Assembly (NCBI GenBank): GCA_003339415.1
Contig: PDHQ01000021.1
Span: 26,740-90,739, forward strand
Source of the DNA: Ophiocordyceps camponoti-saundersi (nom. inval.)
Taxonomy: Eukaryota; Ascomycota; Sordariomycetes; Hypocreales; Ophiocordycipitaceae
Length of the DNA: 64,000 nucleotides
Direction of reading: 5' to 3'
Shown here: positions 53,107 through 64,000 of the stretch, in pieces
Position numbering within the stretch: the stretch's first letter is position 1
Layout of the letters: every line of letters starts with the position of its first letter
Made by a program: the position numbers and the translations under genes
The notes under the pieces: generated by a model
Told to the model about the DNA's origin: nothing
The model's database searches: none
Seen by the model: only the letters and a program-made list of their open reading frames with translations

Positions 53107-54132
53107 ATGTCAGCCAGCTCGACTCCCAGCCTCGCCGTCAAGGCATCCGACATAAATGGCAATGGCTCCGCTCATCAGACCGCCGTCGCCCAACAACGAC
53201 AAGAAGAAGAGGAGGAGGAAAATATCTTTCTCTTCTGGCCCAACGTCATCGGTACCATCTTGACCAGACCCTTTTTCTTACCCTAACCCGTCCACTACCA
53301 TCGGCCCTTGAGCTCGTCCATCCTCTGACCGGTCGCAGGCTACTTTCGGATCGTGCTCGCCATCGCCTCCCTATACTACATGCCGCTGCACCCACGAACC
53401 TGCTCCGTCCTCTACAGCATCTCGTGCTTGCTCGACGCTCTCGACGGATACGCCGCTAGAATCTTCAACCAGTCGACCCGGTTTGGCGCCGTCCTCGACA
53501 TGGTGACGGATCGCTGCACCACGTCTTGCCTGCTCGTCTTCTTGTCATCTGCTTTTCCGCGATGGGCCATTCTCTTCCAGTGTCTCATTGCCCTCGACTT
53601 TTCAAGCCACTATATGCACATGTACGCCACTCTCGTCGTCGGCGGCGCAGACTCGAGCCATAAGAACATCGACAAGAGTCAGAGCCGACTGCTCAATCTT
53701 TACTACTCCAACAAGGTGCGTCCTTTCTTTTTCCCCGCGTGACGGCGCGTTAACGCTGACAATCCCAAGATTGTCCTCTTCGTCTTCTGCTCGCTCAATG
53801 AGGTCTTCTTCATCGCCCTCTACCTCTTGTCCTTTTCCTCACCCCTGCTCTCTCCACACCTTATCAAGGGCGTCGACGCCCAGGCCGGTGCCGAGGTTAA
53901 CGCGTCGCTCCTCAAGCACATGTTCGCCGACCCCTTTAGCGCCGGCGCTCTCGAGCTCGCCCGCGCCAACAAGATGGACTCGAATGGGCCGTGGATTCTC
54001 GCCGGCCTCAGCTTCCCCGTCATGGCCATGAAGCAGTTTATCAACGTCGTCCAGCTCGTCAAGGCGAGCAAGTCTCTGGCCGAGGTCGACGTCAAGAGAA
54101 GAAGTCAGGCGGCCAAGGTGAAGACGGGATAA
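53107..54132 (+). CDS. PIS1: CDP-diacylglycerol-inositol 3-phosphatidyltransferase (PI synthase)
   Basis: Exons 53107-53251, 53339-53715 and 53770-54132 give 294 residues. Seen: a Gln/Glu-rich N-terminal extension (to about 40), the entry helix ENIFLFWPNVIGYFRIVLAIA, and the CDP-alcohol phosphotransferase signature D-x2-DG-x2-AR-x8-G-x3-D-x3-D within DALDGYAARIFNQSTRFG and AVLDMVTDR. It is followed by membrane helices (LLVFLSSAFPRWAILFQCLIAL, IVLFVFCSLNEVFFIALYLLS) and a C-terminal helix (VMAMKQFINVVQLVKASKSL). Known: the enzyme joins CDP-DAG and myo-inositol to make phosphatidylinositol in the ER membrane and is essential in yeast. Length and helix layout fit fungal PIS1; the insert between the last two helices (KGVDAQAGAEVNASLLKH) is typical of filamentous fungi. 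Introns are 87 and 54 bp. Confidence 0.95.
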
Positions 54133-54753
54133 TGACTCGACGTGTTTCTTTTTTTTGGTGTAACTGTGTTGCATGTACATATTGTATTACTGCATGGTTC
54201 GGCGCAACGGAGGGAGAGATATCTCTTGTTCTTGTTCTTCTTGTGCCTTGGCTCCTTTTGTGTCTCTCTTTTCTCCATGTTAATTCTTGCTTTTATATTT
54301 CAAAATCTATCACATTCACACACAATCACACAAGGAATCCGGGGTAAAAGGACTCGGTGAAGAGCTTCTTTCGTCTCATCACCTGCCGTGCCATCTGTTA
54401 ATCCTCCATGATCTATCCTATTCCTTCATGTTGATCTATCCTCGTCTCGACCCCCCCTTCATGGCAATCCCGCAATAGTAAAGATCGGTTAGCCTTAGTA
54501 AGCCCCTGGTTCCCTCATCGTCACACTGTGCTAAATGATGCACAATCGCTTTTCTCACACTGCCTCCGCAAACTTCAAAGACGTAGCATCAGCATCTTCG
54601 AATCCCTCATCTCAAAAACAGGTAAAAGAGGGACTGACCAAGAGAACAAACCGCATCGTCGTCACACCCTTGAACCACTTACGAAAAAAGCTACCCTCCC
54701 TTCCTGGTTGTCTGGAAATCCCTCATCGTCTCTTTGCCCCGGGGAAAAAAAAA
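54133..54753. other. Intergenic upstream of SRP19
   Basis: 3' flank of PIS1 and 5' region of the SRP19 gene. An in-frame ATG at 54535 would extend the SRP19 frame, but that extension has no family similarity and is treated as leader. Confidence 0.45.
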
Positions 54754-55518
54754 ATGCCTGCGCCACAGGTAGAAGAAGTGTCCGACAGCGACCCAGACGT
54801 CCCCGACCCAGACGAGGATGACATCGAAGACCTAATAGAAAGCGACGTCCTCGTCCGACGAAGAGACCAGCCTCTTCCACCCCCAGCAACAGCAGCACGA
54901 ACGACACCAACAGCCCCGCAAGGCGAACGCCTCGACCCCTCCGCCTTCCGCAACTTCCAATGCCTGTACCCAATCTACTTCGACGCGACGCGCTCGCGAC
55001 GAAAAGGAAGGAGGGTATCCCGGAGCAAAGCAGTAGAAAATCCGCTCGCGCGAACGATGGCAGACGCATGTTCGAGACTAGGGCTGAAGACGGTACTGGA
55101 GATGAACAAGACGCATCCAAAAGACTGGTCGAACCCAGGCCGCGTCAGGATCGAGCTCTCAGCTTCGCCCTCGATTCGAAACAAGCATCAGCTCTACGTC
55201 CTCGTCGCATCGCACCTAGCCGCCAACCCAACGACGGAAGCGTCTCCGGGTTTGATGATGAACCGCCAGCTTGGTTTCGACGGTCTGGGTAGAGGAGGGG
55301 AGGCGGCCGATGGTTCGTCGCCTTATCCCCGTCCTGCTGTGCCCAGGGGCGTCAAGATGGGTGAGCTTCTGCCTTGGATTAGTCCCGCTCTTACTGGCGG
55401 TGGCGTCTCGGAGAATTTGTTCGGGGACATGATGCGTGAGATGCAGCAGCAGCAACAGCCGCAAGTTGGCGATGACGAGCCGGGTAGGAGAAGAAAGGGA
55501 AAGGCGAGGATGTCATGA
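54754..55518 (+). CDS. SEC65: Signal recognition particle subunit SRP19/Sec65
   Basis: Single exon, 254 residues. The start is placed at 54754 (MPAPQVEEVSDSDPD), because fungal Sec65 proteins begin with this acidic motif; an in-frame ATG at 54535 is the alternative. Seen: an acidic N-terminus (DPDEDDIEDLI), then the SRP19 domain with FRNFQCLYPIYFDATRSRRK, GRRVSRSKAVENPLARTM and LEMNKTHPKDWSNPGRVRIE, and a C-terminal extension with a Gln run and a basic end (GRRRKGKAR). Known: SRP19 binds SRP RNA in the nucleolus and is needed for SRP54 loading, so for co-translational targeting to the ER. It lies tail to tail with dynactin (55711). Confidence 0.93.
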   Translation: MPAPQVEEVSDSDPDVPDPDEDDIEDLIESDVLVRRRDQPLPPPATAARTTPTAPQGERLDPSAFRNFQCLYPIYFDATRSRRKGRRVSRSKAVENPLARTMADACSRLGLKTVLEMNKTHPKDWSNPGRVRIELSASPSIRNKHQLYVLVASHLAANPTTEASPGLMMNRQLGFDGLGRGGEAADGSSPYPRPAVPRGVKMGELLPWISPALTGGGVSENLFGDMMREMQQQQQPQVGDDEPGRRRKGKARMS

Positions 55519-55710
55519 TCTCTCTCTTCTCTTTTTCTGTCACCTCTTCTTCTATTCTCTTCGTTTTACTTGTAGCAAAGAAAAATACATCTCTAAATAT
55601 ATCCGGCTTTCCCCGTCCGTCATACAAAGGGGAGAGAGGAGAAGCTACACTCACATACCGAGTAGGTATATATATATACACTCACATTCACTTCACACCC
55701 TTCACACCCT

Positions 55711-58700
55711 TCACACCGCAACAACCCTCTCCGGCTGCAGCGCCTCCCACTCCTCCGATCCCACCACCATGACGCCCTCGCCTCCCAGCCCGGGCAGCGG
55801 CTTGCCCTCGGGCCCCGCCAACGTCAGCCGCAGCCTCGCCGCCGCCGCTTTCGTCCGCCGTCCTCCGGCCTCTACCGAGCCAGGACGCCGAGCCAGTAGA
55901 GCAGCCTTCTTCATGACCGAATCCTGCCACCCCGTCCAGGCAGCGTGGTCCTCTCGCTGTCGCGCCACTTGATGCCGCGCCGTCATCCGCGCCGGCCGCC
56001 ACCCATGACCGGCCGGCACGTCCGCCAGCCTGTAGACCGTCGCCTCCGAGGCCACCCGCACCAGCTCGGCCAGCGCGTCTCGCGCCTCCGCTGCCACCAT
56101 TCCTCTTCGACGATCCGCTGCCGTCGGCGCCTTCTTGAGCGGCTCTGCCAGCCAGTCGTGGCGCGCCTGCTCGTTGACCCGCGCCCGCCGAGCGTCCTCG
56201 CCCAGGTATCGGACCGCCGCCTCGAGGCTCTCCACGTCGCGCCGGAGCAGGTCCATCTCCCGCGCCGTCGCCACCGCCCGCTCCTGACCGGCCCGCATCC
56301 CGGCCGCGTCCGCCCCGTCGGCGTAGGCGCGGCTGTCGCTCGCCATCTTCTTCCACCGATCCCGCTCCGCCTCGAGGCTCCTGAGCTCACGGTCCTGCTT
56401 CTCGACGTCTTCCTTGAGGCTCGCCTCCCGCGCTGCCGCCGTTTCCACTTCCGTCTGCAGCGCCCCGATACGCTCCACGTTGGCCTGCGCGTCGCGCATC
56501 CGCGACTCGAGCGTCTCGATCTTGAGCACCGCCGTGCTAAGGTGCTCGTCTCTCTGCGCCAACGTCCGCCGCGCCTCGTTGTGCTCTTCCTTGACCCGTC
56601 GCAGCTCCTCCTCGGCGTCGACCGGGACCGTCTTGAGCGCCTTGAGCTCCTGGCTCCGCACTTGCCACGGCGGGCTCCCCACCTCGAACTCGACAGTCTG
56701 GTCCAGGTCTGTAGCCAGCGCCGCCACGTCCGCCAACTGCCCATGAACCGTTCGCAGCTTCGCCGCGTAAGCAGACAGCGGGTCCGAGCCGCTCGTGCCC
56801 ATCGCCGCCGCCGCCGCCGCCCGGCTCATGGCATCGCCCATCTCGTCCGCCGTAAAGGGCTCGGTCCGGCCCTCGTCGTCCGTCATTAGCCCATGGACGC
56901 CGAGACCGATCTTTCGCGCTAGCTCCGCCAGCTCCCGGCTGCCGACTTCACACTGCTCCAGCGCATCCCTGGCGTCGGCTGGTAGCGCTAGCGACCGAGT
57001 CCTGAGGTCTTGCAGGGCCCGGGCCGCCTTGCCGGCCACCACCTTGGCGCTCCTCGTCTGCGTCACCGCCAGGTCCAGCGTCTTAGCCAGGTGCTGCGCC
57101 AGCTCGTCCTCGTCCTCGTCGCCGCCGCCGACGCCGACGCCACCGCCTTCTCCTCCTCCTTCTCCCGTGCTTCCCCCATCCTTTGGCGCCGCCGCGGCGC
57201 TACTTCGCTGCACCATGGCCCTCGTCGTGCTCAGTGCCACGGCTGCCGACTCGAGATGGCTCTGCGTTACGACCGAGCTCATGTGCAGCTCGTCTGCCAA
57301 GTTGGCCGGCCCGTCCGAGAGGTGCACCTCGGCCAGGTGCGACAGCAGGGCCACGGTTCGCCGCAGCTCATCGGCGCACTTCTTCTCCTTGAGATCGTCG
57401 CGGCGCAGGCCGTCGATGCAAGCGTTAAGCGCCCGCTCAACCGGCTCCAGCTCGTGCAGGGCGTTGCGGTAGTGGGCAAAGCGCTCGAGCGAGCAGCGGC
57501 TCATGTCGTTGGCGAACCGCTCACACATGGCCGTCACCCACATCAGCTGATCAGCGGCGTCGCAACCGGCCAGCGCGTCGTCCTCCTGGCCTGCGTGCGG
57601 TTGCCCGTTGACGCGCTCCCGGATGAAGCCTCCAACCAGGTTCGCCTTGTAGGCCAGCCGGCGGAAGCGCAGCAACGACAGCACCGAGTCTCGGTCGTCC
57701 TGATAGCTGTCCGGCAAAAACAGCCGAACCACCTCGAGATGCTGCTCGGCCTCCTGAGCCTCGAGCCGGCGGAGCTCGAGGTCGATCGTCTTGACTTGCG
57801 CCTTGGCGGCCGACAGGTGCAGCTTCATGTTAAGATCCTGCATGGCCCGCGACCGGTCCGTCAGCTTGTCCGACTCGCCCTCAGTCACCGCCTGCGAAGC
57901 GCGCATGTCCTCGAGGTCGCCCTGAAGGCTGGTGACGAGCTCGCGGAAGCGCGACAGCGTGTACTCCATGTCCTCGACTGCGTCCTCTTGCTGGGCCGCG
58001 CGGCGGGCCTGCTCGGCGATGACGCTGTCCTTGAAGTCGAGCTCTTCCTGCATCTCGCGCTCGTTCTGCACGTGGTTGGCCTCGAGCTCATCGTTGATGT
58101 CCCGTAGGTTTTCCAGGTCGTCGACAACGGCTTTGAGCTCGTCCACCTGCTCTGACATGGCCATGTTGCGCTCCGTCAAGTCCTCCATCATGTCCTCGGC
58201 GCCCAGGGCGTTGTCGAGCTGTTGACGGAGGTCGTCGACGGCCGCCTCTGATTGGGCCAGCTTCTCCTTGACGGCGGCGTGCTCCTCCTTGGCCGCGTTG
58301 AAGCCATCGAGATCGTCTTCAAGCCCGGCAATCTGAGCGCGGAGCTCCTCTTCCTGAGCCTGCGACATGTCGCGCAGCCTCAGCAGCGCCTCGCGTAGCC
58401 GCTGGTTGGCCCGCTCCATCTGCAGCCAGCCGGTGCTAGCCCGCTCCTCGGGCGTCATGCCCTTGCCATACTCTGCGTTTTCCTCCCGCAGCACTTCGAC
58501 CTCCAGCTCCAGCTCCTCGGCTTTCTGCTTGAGCGCGTCGAGCTCCATCTTGAGAACCTCGGCCGTCTCCTCGGCCATCTCCCGGTCCAGGGCGGCCAGC
58601 TCGAGCGCCGAGTCGTGGTCGGCCTGCATCGTCTCGATGGACTCGAAGCGTGCTTCGGCCTCCTTGAGCTGCTTCTTGAGCTCGGCATTTTCCTGTTGCT

Positions 58701-59872
58701 GCGGCTGATACTTTTGCTGCAGCTTCTGCACGACGCTCTCATATTTGTCACGCTCTCCTTGCACCTTGTCGAGCTGCTTCAGCCTGTCCCGGTCTTCCAG
58801 ACGCTTGCGCTCCAGGACCTTGACCTTGGCCCTGAGATCTTCCAGCTCACGGAGGAGGGCCGGGACATTGGCGGGTGCTTTTGGCGCCGGGGCCGTCTTC
58901 CGATCGGCGGGGGGCGGCGGGCTTGGTGGCGCGACAAGCTTCTCCAACGTCCTGGTCCGAGCGGTGACGGGACTCGTGGGCTGCGGCGACAAGATGGCCA
59001 AGTCACTCTTGGAGGCAGCATCGTCGGTGGAACCGCTGTCTCGTCTCGTCTGCGAGTCGGTCGAAGGTCGTCGGTCGGGCAACGGCCGCGACGACATACG
59101 CGGGCCGCCAGTGGAAGTCCGCGCACTAGCCGTCCGCGCTGGTGGTGCAGCCTTGGCTACAGTAGAAACGGATGAAGGCTGTTTCGTAGAACGTGGTGCC
59201 GGCGGAGGCGGAGGACCCATTGACGTTCTCTGGCCGGTGCCGGCGGTAGAAGTTCGGACCTTTGTGCCGACGGGCGAGGGACGAGCAGTCGAAGACGACA
59301 ACGGGGTGCCGGTGCGGGAGCCGGCAGCGCTCGGCGGGCCGCTGAGCTGCTTAGTAGGAGATTTGGTCGGAGACTTGATAGTAGCAGCAGTTAGCGACGG
59401 ACCAAAGAATTAGCTGACTTGTGATCTGTTTTTTTTTTTTAAAAAAAAAAAGGGCGAGAATGGAAAGATCACTACAGACCCTAGAGATGCCTGAAAGGCG
59501 AGGCGCCCGTTGCCCCGGACCAGGACTGGGCGGGTTCAAGCTCCGACGCTTGGTTAGTGCGACGTCTCCGGAGCGATTCTGAGGCGGATGGAAGCTGCTC
59601 GGACGAGAAAGCTTCTTGGCAGCGAGCGGCTTAGAAGCGACAACAGGCTGAGCGATGATAGTAGCCATCATGGGCTTGACAAACATGCCATAACCCATGG
59701 GACAATCGAAGTAGCGCTCCCCCTGAACGCTGCCATCATTCTTGCCCGTCTTGTCCTCGAGCTCGACGCCGACCCATTCTCCCACCTGGAAGCTCGTCTG
59801 TCCGACGAACCTGACCGTGGCCCGACGGCCGTCGTTGAGCTGGACCGTCTGGCCGGGCTTGAAGTCGGGCAT
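55711..59872 (-). CDS. ro-3: Dynactin large subunit p150-Glued
   Basis: Exons (minus) 59480-59872 and 55711-59373 give 1351 residues; the intron is 106 bp, GT-AG, phase 0, with an A/T homopolymer inside. Seen: an N-terminal CAP-Gly domain (residues about 5-70) with the microtubule-binding GKNDGSVQG motif; a Ser/Pro/Thr-rich basic linker (about 70-290, SPTKSPTK); a long coiled coil (about 300-665); a dynactin-specific central region (about 665-975, with poly-Gly); and a second coiled coil (about 1085-1215). Known: p150 is the largest dynactin subunit, linking dynein to cargo and microtubules; the Neurospora gene is ro-3. Length fits this family. The start MPDFKPGQTVQLNDG directly precedes the CAP-Gly fold. 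Confidence 0.96.
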
Positions 59873-61450
59873 GGCCTTTCCGTTGCTGGGGCGCGTTGGC
59901 AATGATTGGCAACAAGAAGCCCAATGTCGTGCAAATAGGCGCGGCCAATCAGCTTGAGTGTGGGTGAGGCTTCGGCAAAATATCGGCGCGACGGTTCGGC
60001 TCGGCACGATCTGCACATCTTATCTACTTGCTATTTGCACTTTAGCTGACCAATCAAGGGGGGGGAAGGAGTATTAGGGGGAGGGGGGTTTGATTGATCT
60101 CTTCGTCCGCCTGTTTTATATCCACGACGTCGAACGTCCTATTCATCTCTGCTTTCTCGGATCCCTTCCCAACTCTCTCTTCCTCCCTCCCTTATTTTCA
60201 AAAACCATACGACGACCAAAAAAGACTGTCCGGCGCGTATAGCCGTCATCGTCTTCATCATCATCATTATCGTCCTCGTCCTCGTCGTGATCGTACTCCC
60301 CATCCATCCCGTCCGTGTTCAAGAACAGATCCGCCATCGTCTCCTCCGGCCTTTTCTCATCGTCAACCATGGACTTCTCCTCCCAAGATTGCACCCATGT
60401 CTGTGTAGTCTCGCTCTTGAAGCTCTCGACAACCCCTCTCCCTGCCACCACGGAACAGCCGCATAGGATTCCCAGGGTCGTCGATAGCTTCATCGTACGA
60501 AACTCCGTAGCAGAATTGGGCGCCCCTTTTCCCCTCCCCTTTCAGGTACAGGCCGTCGCTTCTTTTGTACCAAAACTTATACCCACGTGGCGGTCCGCCA
60601 AATCTCCCCCCTCTGTCTCGCCGCCACCGATTTCTTTCCACCGGAATGGTCGCTGCAACAACGCACCAGTCTCACCTATATTTTTCCCTTACCACCCTCA
60701 TCCCGGCTGCTGGCACGGATCGGCGCTTCCAGACCCTTTTTCACTCAAGACAGACGACGGCAAGTATTGTTTCTTCATCTGCATTATTTGGCGGGGGTGG
60801 GCGGCGGTGGGGGATGATAAGCGCTGTCACCAACTGTCAAGGGTTTCATCTTCTGTCTTATTGTCACCCGCCGCAGACCTCGCTCTCTATCATCATCAGC
60901 TTGCGGCACAAATACATCAAATAAAACGTCTGTTCCATAAAAAGTGCCTGTAACCCCTTATTTTTCTCCTCTAATGAAATAAAATTCCACCGTTCTTCGC
61001 GTCGTATGAATAAAGGGGGTGGGAGAGGGGGTGGGCTTGTCCAGCCAGCCCGCCCATGGTATCGGTGACGAAGAAAAATCCTGCCACAACGTACCCTGTC
61101 GTAGAACGTTCTCGTCGTCATGTCGTCCAGAGCATTGCGTAGCAAGACGTAGGGGGGGAAACGATAGTATGGAAATCAAAGGGCGGGAGAGGGGTAAAGG
61201 CTATCAACGAGAGCAGTGAAAAATAGGGGTGAAAGGGGACACAGCAATAGGCGAAAGCCGTTGACAACCCCCCCGGGAAAGGGGAGCGTAAAAACAGAGG
61301 GGCACTAAACGGCGTAGAAAAAAGAAACTAGGGGTAAAAAAAAATAGGGGGTAACAAGAGACGGGCAAAAGAGATAGGATAGCATCGAGAAGAGGAAGAA
61401 ATGAAAAGGGGGGTGGGGGGGGGGGGGAACAAATGGGAGGGGAAACACCC
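59873..61450. other. Region between dynactin and the HMG-box gene; mostly non-coding
   Basis: Dynactin upstream region with a TTTTATATCC TATA-like motif at about 60113 (plus orientation), poly-G near 60059, a GAT/CAT-rich stretch near 60240-60290 and short homopolymers to 61430. The only ORF that looks at all real is the weak one at 60143-60493. Confidence 0.4.
60143..60493 (-). CDS. Possible small secreted protein (doubtful)
   Basis: Minus-strand ORF of 116 residues. Seen: an N-terminus resembling a signal peptide (MKLSTTLGILCGCSVVAGRG), then a mixed segment with TWVQSWEEK, an acidic low-complexity stretch (DHDEDEDDNDDDEDDDG), and a basic end. It has no domain I recognise and no intron. The acidic run comes from a trinucleotide repeat, which lowers confidence. 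An overlapping frame (60363-60641, minus) also looks fairly clean, so at most one of them is a gene. Confidence 0.3.
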   Translation of the reverse strand: MKLSTTLGILCGCSVVAGRGVVESFKSETTQTWVQSWEEKSMVDDEKRPEETMADLFLNTDGMDGEYDHDEDEDDNDDDEDDDGYTRRTVFFGRRMVFENKGGRKRELGRDPRKQR

Positions 61451-63461
61451 CTAAGGCAAATGCCAACGCCAATCCCGCGGCAGAGGCTCGCGAAACGACC
61501 CTTCACGCATCCACTCCATGACCTCAAAGGCGAGCCTCCTCTCCGTCGCCTCGTCCAGTCCCTTGCCAGCCGGCACCTTGACGACGATGAGGCCCATGCG
61601 ACGCGATAGCTCGACCGTCCTACGCTCGTTGCCATCGGCGTCGGCCATGACGTAGACGATGAGGTCCGGACACAGCGTCCCGCGCCAGAGCGTCGCCATC
61701 CATTGCCAGTGCTCCGCCACGCCGTACCTATCCGGGATCGGCATCGAGCACGCGTACCGGTCCGCGATGGTCAGGCTGAAGCCTTCCTTGGCCAGGGCAA
61801 CCGGGATCGTGGGCTCGGTGGAAGAGAGGCTCGCCTCGTCCGCTGACATGTCAGGGGTGACGCGCTGACCGTCGGCCCGCTGCTCGTCGATGCCTTGGTC
61901 GGCGGGCGCCTTTGTTCCCGTGATGTGTCGGCCGATCTGCTTGGCCCGCTTCTGCCACGAGGTCATGATCTTAAAGTAGGGCTCGAAGACATCTCCGAAC
62001 CGGGCAGCGGGTGCGTCGAAGGCGCCTTCGGTCGGCGTCGTGGGCGTGATGGTGGCCGTAGACGTCGAGCCAGTCGCGTCCGGCATGTCGTCACGGCCCT
62101 GGTCGTGCCACACCTTGAGCTGGACTTCACCGCAGGCCATGAGACCCTTTTCGATGGCGTTGCCGGCGCCCCTTCGCAGCGTCATGTCGGGACCCTCGAC
62201 GGCGATGAAGGCGCCGCGGGTGGCCTCGCCCATGCGCAGCGGAGGAGCGGGCGAGCAGATACTCGCCAGCAGGGAGACTTTGCGTTTGAAGGAGATGGCC
62301 ATGACCATCTCCTCGAGCGTCTGCCGACTTGGAGGCGCCTGGTCTCGGGGCGACGACAGCGCCAGGCAGCTGACGGGCGGGCGGGCGTCGATGGCCTGGG
62401 AGCGAGCGGGCGACGGCGTCTGGAGCGGCGGAAGACGCAGCGACTCGTCGAAGCAGCTTTGGCGGCGATCCTTTTCGGCGAGCCAGGGCGCAGAAGCCGA
62501 GTGTGGGCGTATCGCCGTCGTCGTCGGTGGCGGCGGCGGCATGGGCCCGCTCTGAGACCTGGCCAGATTGCCCAGCTCCGGAAGCGTGGTGGGCGTGCGG
62601 GCATAGGAGAGAATGGGATTAGGCGGCAGTCCGTCTGCGAGGGGAAGGTCTGAGTAGCGAGACACGGCGTGGTAGCCGCCGGCGCCATCAGCGCGACGCC
62701 TCTTGGTTCCGGGCGAAACGGGCTCGGCATCGCGGACGGGCGGCAGCTTGGATGAGAATGGCAGCAGACTGGTGGGCGAGTGATCCAGGCTCGAGCGGCG
62801 CGAAAGGGGCGTCGTGTCCAGCCTCTGGGGCGTCACGGCGGCGGCGGGCGAGGAGACGAATGGCGTAGACGGCGTCTGGGGCGTCGAGGCCATCATGGAC
62901 CGTCCGTGACATCTGGGACAGCGGCCTTGCTCCTCGGTAGGCGACGTCGTCGTCGGCTTGTTCCCGCGACGAGGCTGGTAGCGGTAGTTTGGATACTGAT
63001 TCTGATGGCGCTGCTTCTCCTCCTCGGCGAGACGCTTCCAGTTCTGTTTGACGCCATCACTCTCCTTCTTCCACTTGTCGCCGATGATTTTCGAGATGTC
63101 CGGGTTAGACAGCTTGGGGTTATCTGCCGTAACCTGAGCCTGGTGGTGCTGGCGATAGAGTATAAAGGCTATATGGTTAAAGAAAAGAAGCCGTCAGCAG
63201 CCAGAGCATAGACCGAGAGCGAGGGAAGGGGCTTTACGGACCGTTTCGTGGCCGCGGAATCTTTGGCGCAGGCGTGCACAAACAGATGAGCTCCCGTGGG
63301 CCGTCTTGCCTCTGAAGAGCATCCATGGCACCTCCCAGCGTGGTAGCCCGCTTCCTAAACTGGGCCGTACCAGGCGGCGAAGGCGGAAGATGATCGACGT
63401 GATGATGAAGCGCAGCCTCCATCTGCCGGGCAGCGTTTGCCATGCCAAGAACCTGCGTCAT
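61451..63461 (-). CDS. HMG-box transcription factor (Ste11/Rox1-like group)
   Basis: Exons (minus) 63242-63461 and 61451-63168 give 645 residues; the 73-bp intron has donor GTCCGT and acceptor ATAG and splits an Ala codon inside the HMG box (PRPRN-A-FILYRQHHQ). Seen: HMG-box at about 70-138 (FILYRQHHQAQVTADNPKL, SNPDISKIIGDKWKKES, KQRHQNQYPNYRYQPRRG), a RCPRCHGRS patch, Ser/Pro/Thr-rich middle with basic GTKRRRADG, and a C-terminal region with folded-looking parts (RKVSLLASICSPAPPL, RGTLCPDLIVYVMADADGNERRTVELSRRMGLIVVKVPAG). Known: fungal HMG-box regulators of this layout include S. pombe Ste11, N. crassa FMF-1 and Rox1-type repressors, acting in mating or hypoxia control. Which one applies here is open. 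Open codons continue upstream of the chosen ATG (IWDKPPPEAKREIQQERG), so a 5' exon could exist. Confidence 0.85.
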
Positions 63462-64000
63462 CTTCTTCTTGAGTCTGAGCCGAAGCTCACGATCATTGTT
63501 TCCCCGTTCTTGCTGGATTTCTCTCTTTGCCTCCGGAGGTGGTTTATCCCAGATGTTTTGTGAGCGTTGCGTTGTTGTTGTGTTTTACCCGGTTGCTTGC
63601 CTTCCTTGCAAGAGGGTGTGTGAAAGGGAAAAAGGTCGAAGCCTACGGTACTCGACGACGACGATCTTTTGGAGGGGGTGGGGAGGGCCCGGAGGGGGGC
63701 GTGTGGGACGGAAGATGACGATCTCCCGAACGAAGCTGATGAAGAAAGAAGGGAGAAAAAAAACCCACAACTTTAAACGGCGCGCAAAGAAAGAAGGAGA
63801 TGATGGGAAAGAGAAGTAACAAAGAACCGCCGAATGAATAGCCGGGACAGACAAGCAGGGGGGGGAAAGAGGAGAAAAGAGAAGATCAGAAGAGGAGAGA
63901 GGACGAAGGAGAGAGGGGAGGGGGGGGGAGGGGGGGGGGGGGGGGGGGGCGGGGGGGGGGGGGGCCATGGACCAAACACGACAAAAACCCGCCCCACGAC
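63462..64000. other. Upstream of the HMG-box gene; ends in a poly-G run
   Basis: Possible 5' UTR or missing first exon of the HMG-box gene (63462-63560, open in frame without an ATG). Further right are purine-rich sequence and a G run from about 63917 to 63964 that borders the window end and may be an assembly artefact. Confidence 0.4.

Noticed and set aside
56000..59000. Several long plus-strand ORFs opposite dynactin
   Set aside because: They are antisense shadows in GC-rich coding sequence; the minus-strand protein has clear domains.
60363..60641. Minus-strand ORF of 92 codons overlapping the weak secreted ORF
   Set aside because: It overlaps another candidate and shows no domain; it cannot be chosen with confidence.
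14148..64000. tRNA, rRNA or other structured RNA genes
   Set aside because: I looked for a GGTTCGANTCC-type T-loop and rRNA-like blocks in the gene-dense part and found none convincing; a covariance-model scan would be decisive.

Overview
The window comes from a filamentous ascomycete (Pezizomycotina, most likely a Sordariomycete). The evidence is the many short GT-AG introns of about 50-100 bp, recognisable filamentous-fungal genes (CYS3/MetR-type bZIP, HET-C, fungal OMP decarboxylase, FTR1/FET3), and a large AT-rich block mutated in the style of repeat-induced point mutation (RIP). I cannot name the species.

Positions 1-14147 are AT-rich transposon debris with no long ORF. Read through the stops, the left part (1 to about 3560, minus strand) is a partial Ty3/gypsy element in the order gag zinc knuckle, protease, reverse transcriptase, RNase H, running off the left edge. 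A second, diverged gag fragment of the same family lies at about 5090-5910. A complete Ty3/gypsy chromovirus follows at 6002-14147, with two 851-bp LTRs, a perfect 5-bp target duplication (GTCCT), gag and pol in different frames and a C-terminal chromodomain. The visible LTR differences are C/T and G/A transitions. The AT-rich block ends at the last base of the 3' LTR.

Positions 14148-64000 are a gene-dense arm of normal composition. In order: a CYS3/MetR-like bZIP regulator (+); a small conserved gene with an apparent frameshift (-); an ACC-synthase-like aminotransferase (+, with an assembly gap in one intron); a VWA-domain protein (+); a low-complexity coiled-coil protein (-); an RBM39/Rsd1-like splicing factor (-); sphingolipid fatty-acid 2-hydroxylase (-); a secreted repeat-rich orphan with a GPI-like tail (-); OMP decarboxylase (-); HET-C (+); a mitochondrial-type PP2C (-); a BTB protein (+); the divergent reductive iron-uptake pair FTR1 (-) and FET3 (+); a coiled-coil protein of the DUF7923 type with a putative GC-AG intron (-); phosphatidylinositol synthase (+); SRP19/Sec65 (+); dynactin p150 (-); a doubtful small ORF (-); and an HMG-box factor (-).

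Most of these genes are housekeeping and functionally independent. The clear functional unit is FTR1/FET3, whose shared 1.5-kb promoter carries an exact ATCTGATAA iron-GATA-type site. Intergenic regions hold many microsatellites and homopolymer runs, and two 10-N gaps sit inside poly-G/poly-C tracts. I found no convincing new multi-gene system. The strongest leads are the RIP-degraded chromovirus, the frameshifted small gene, the putative GC-AG intron and the orphan secreted protein.
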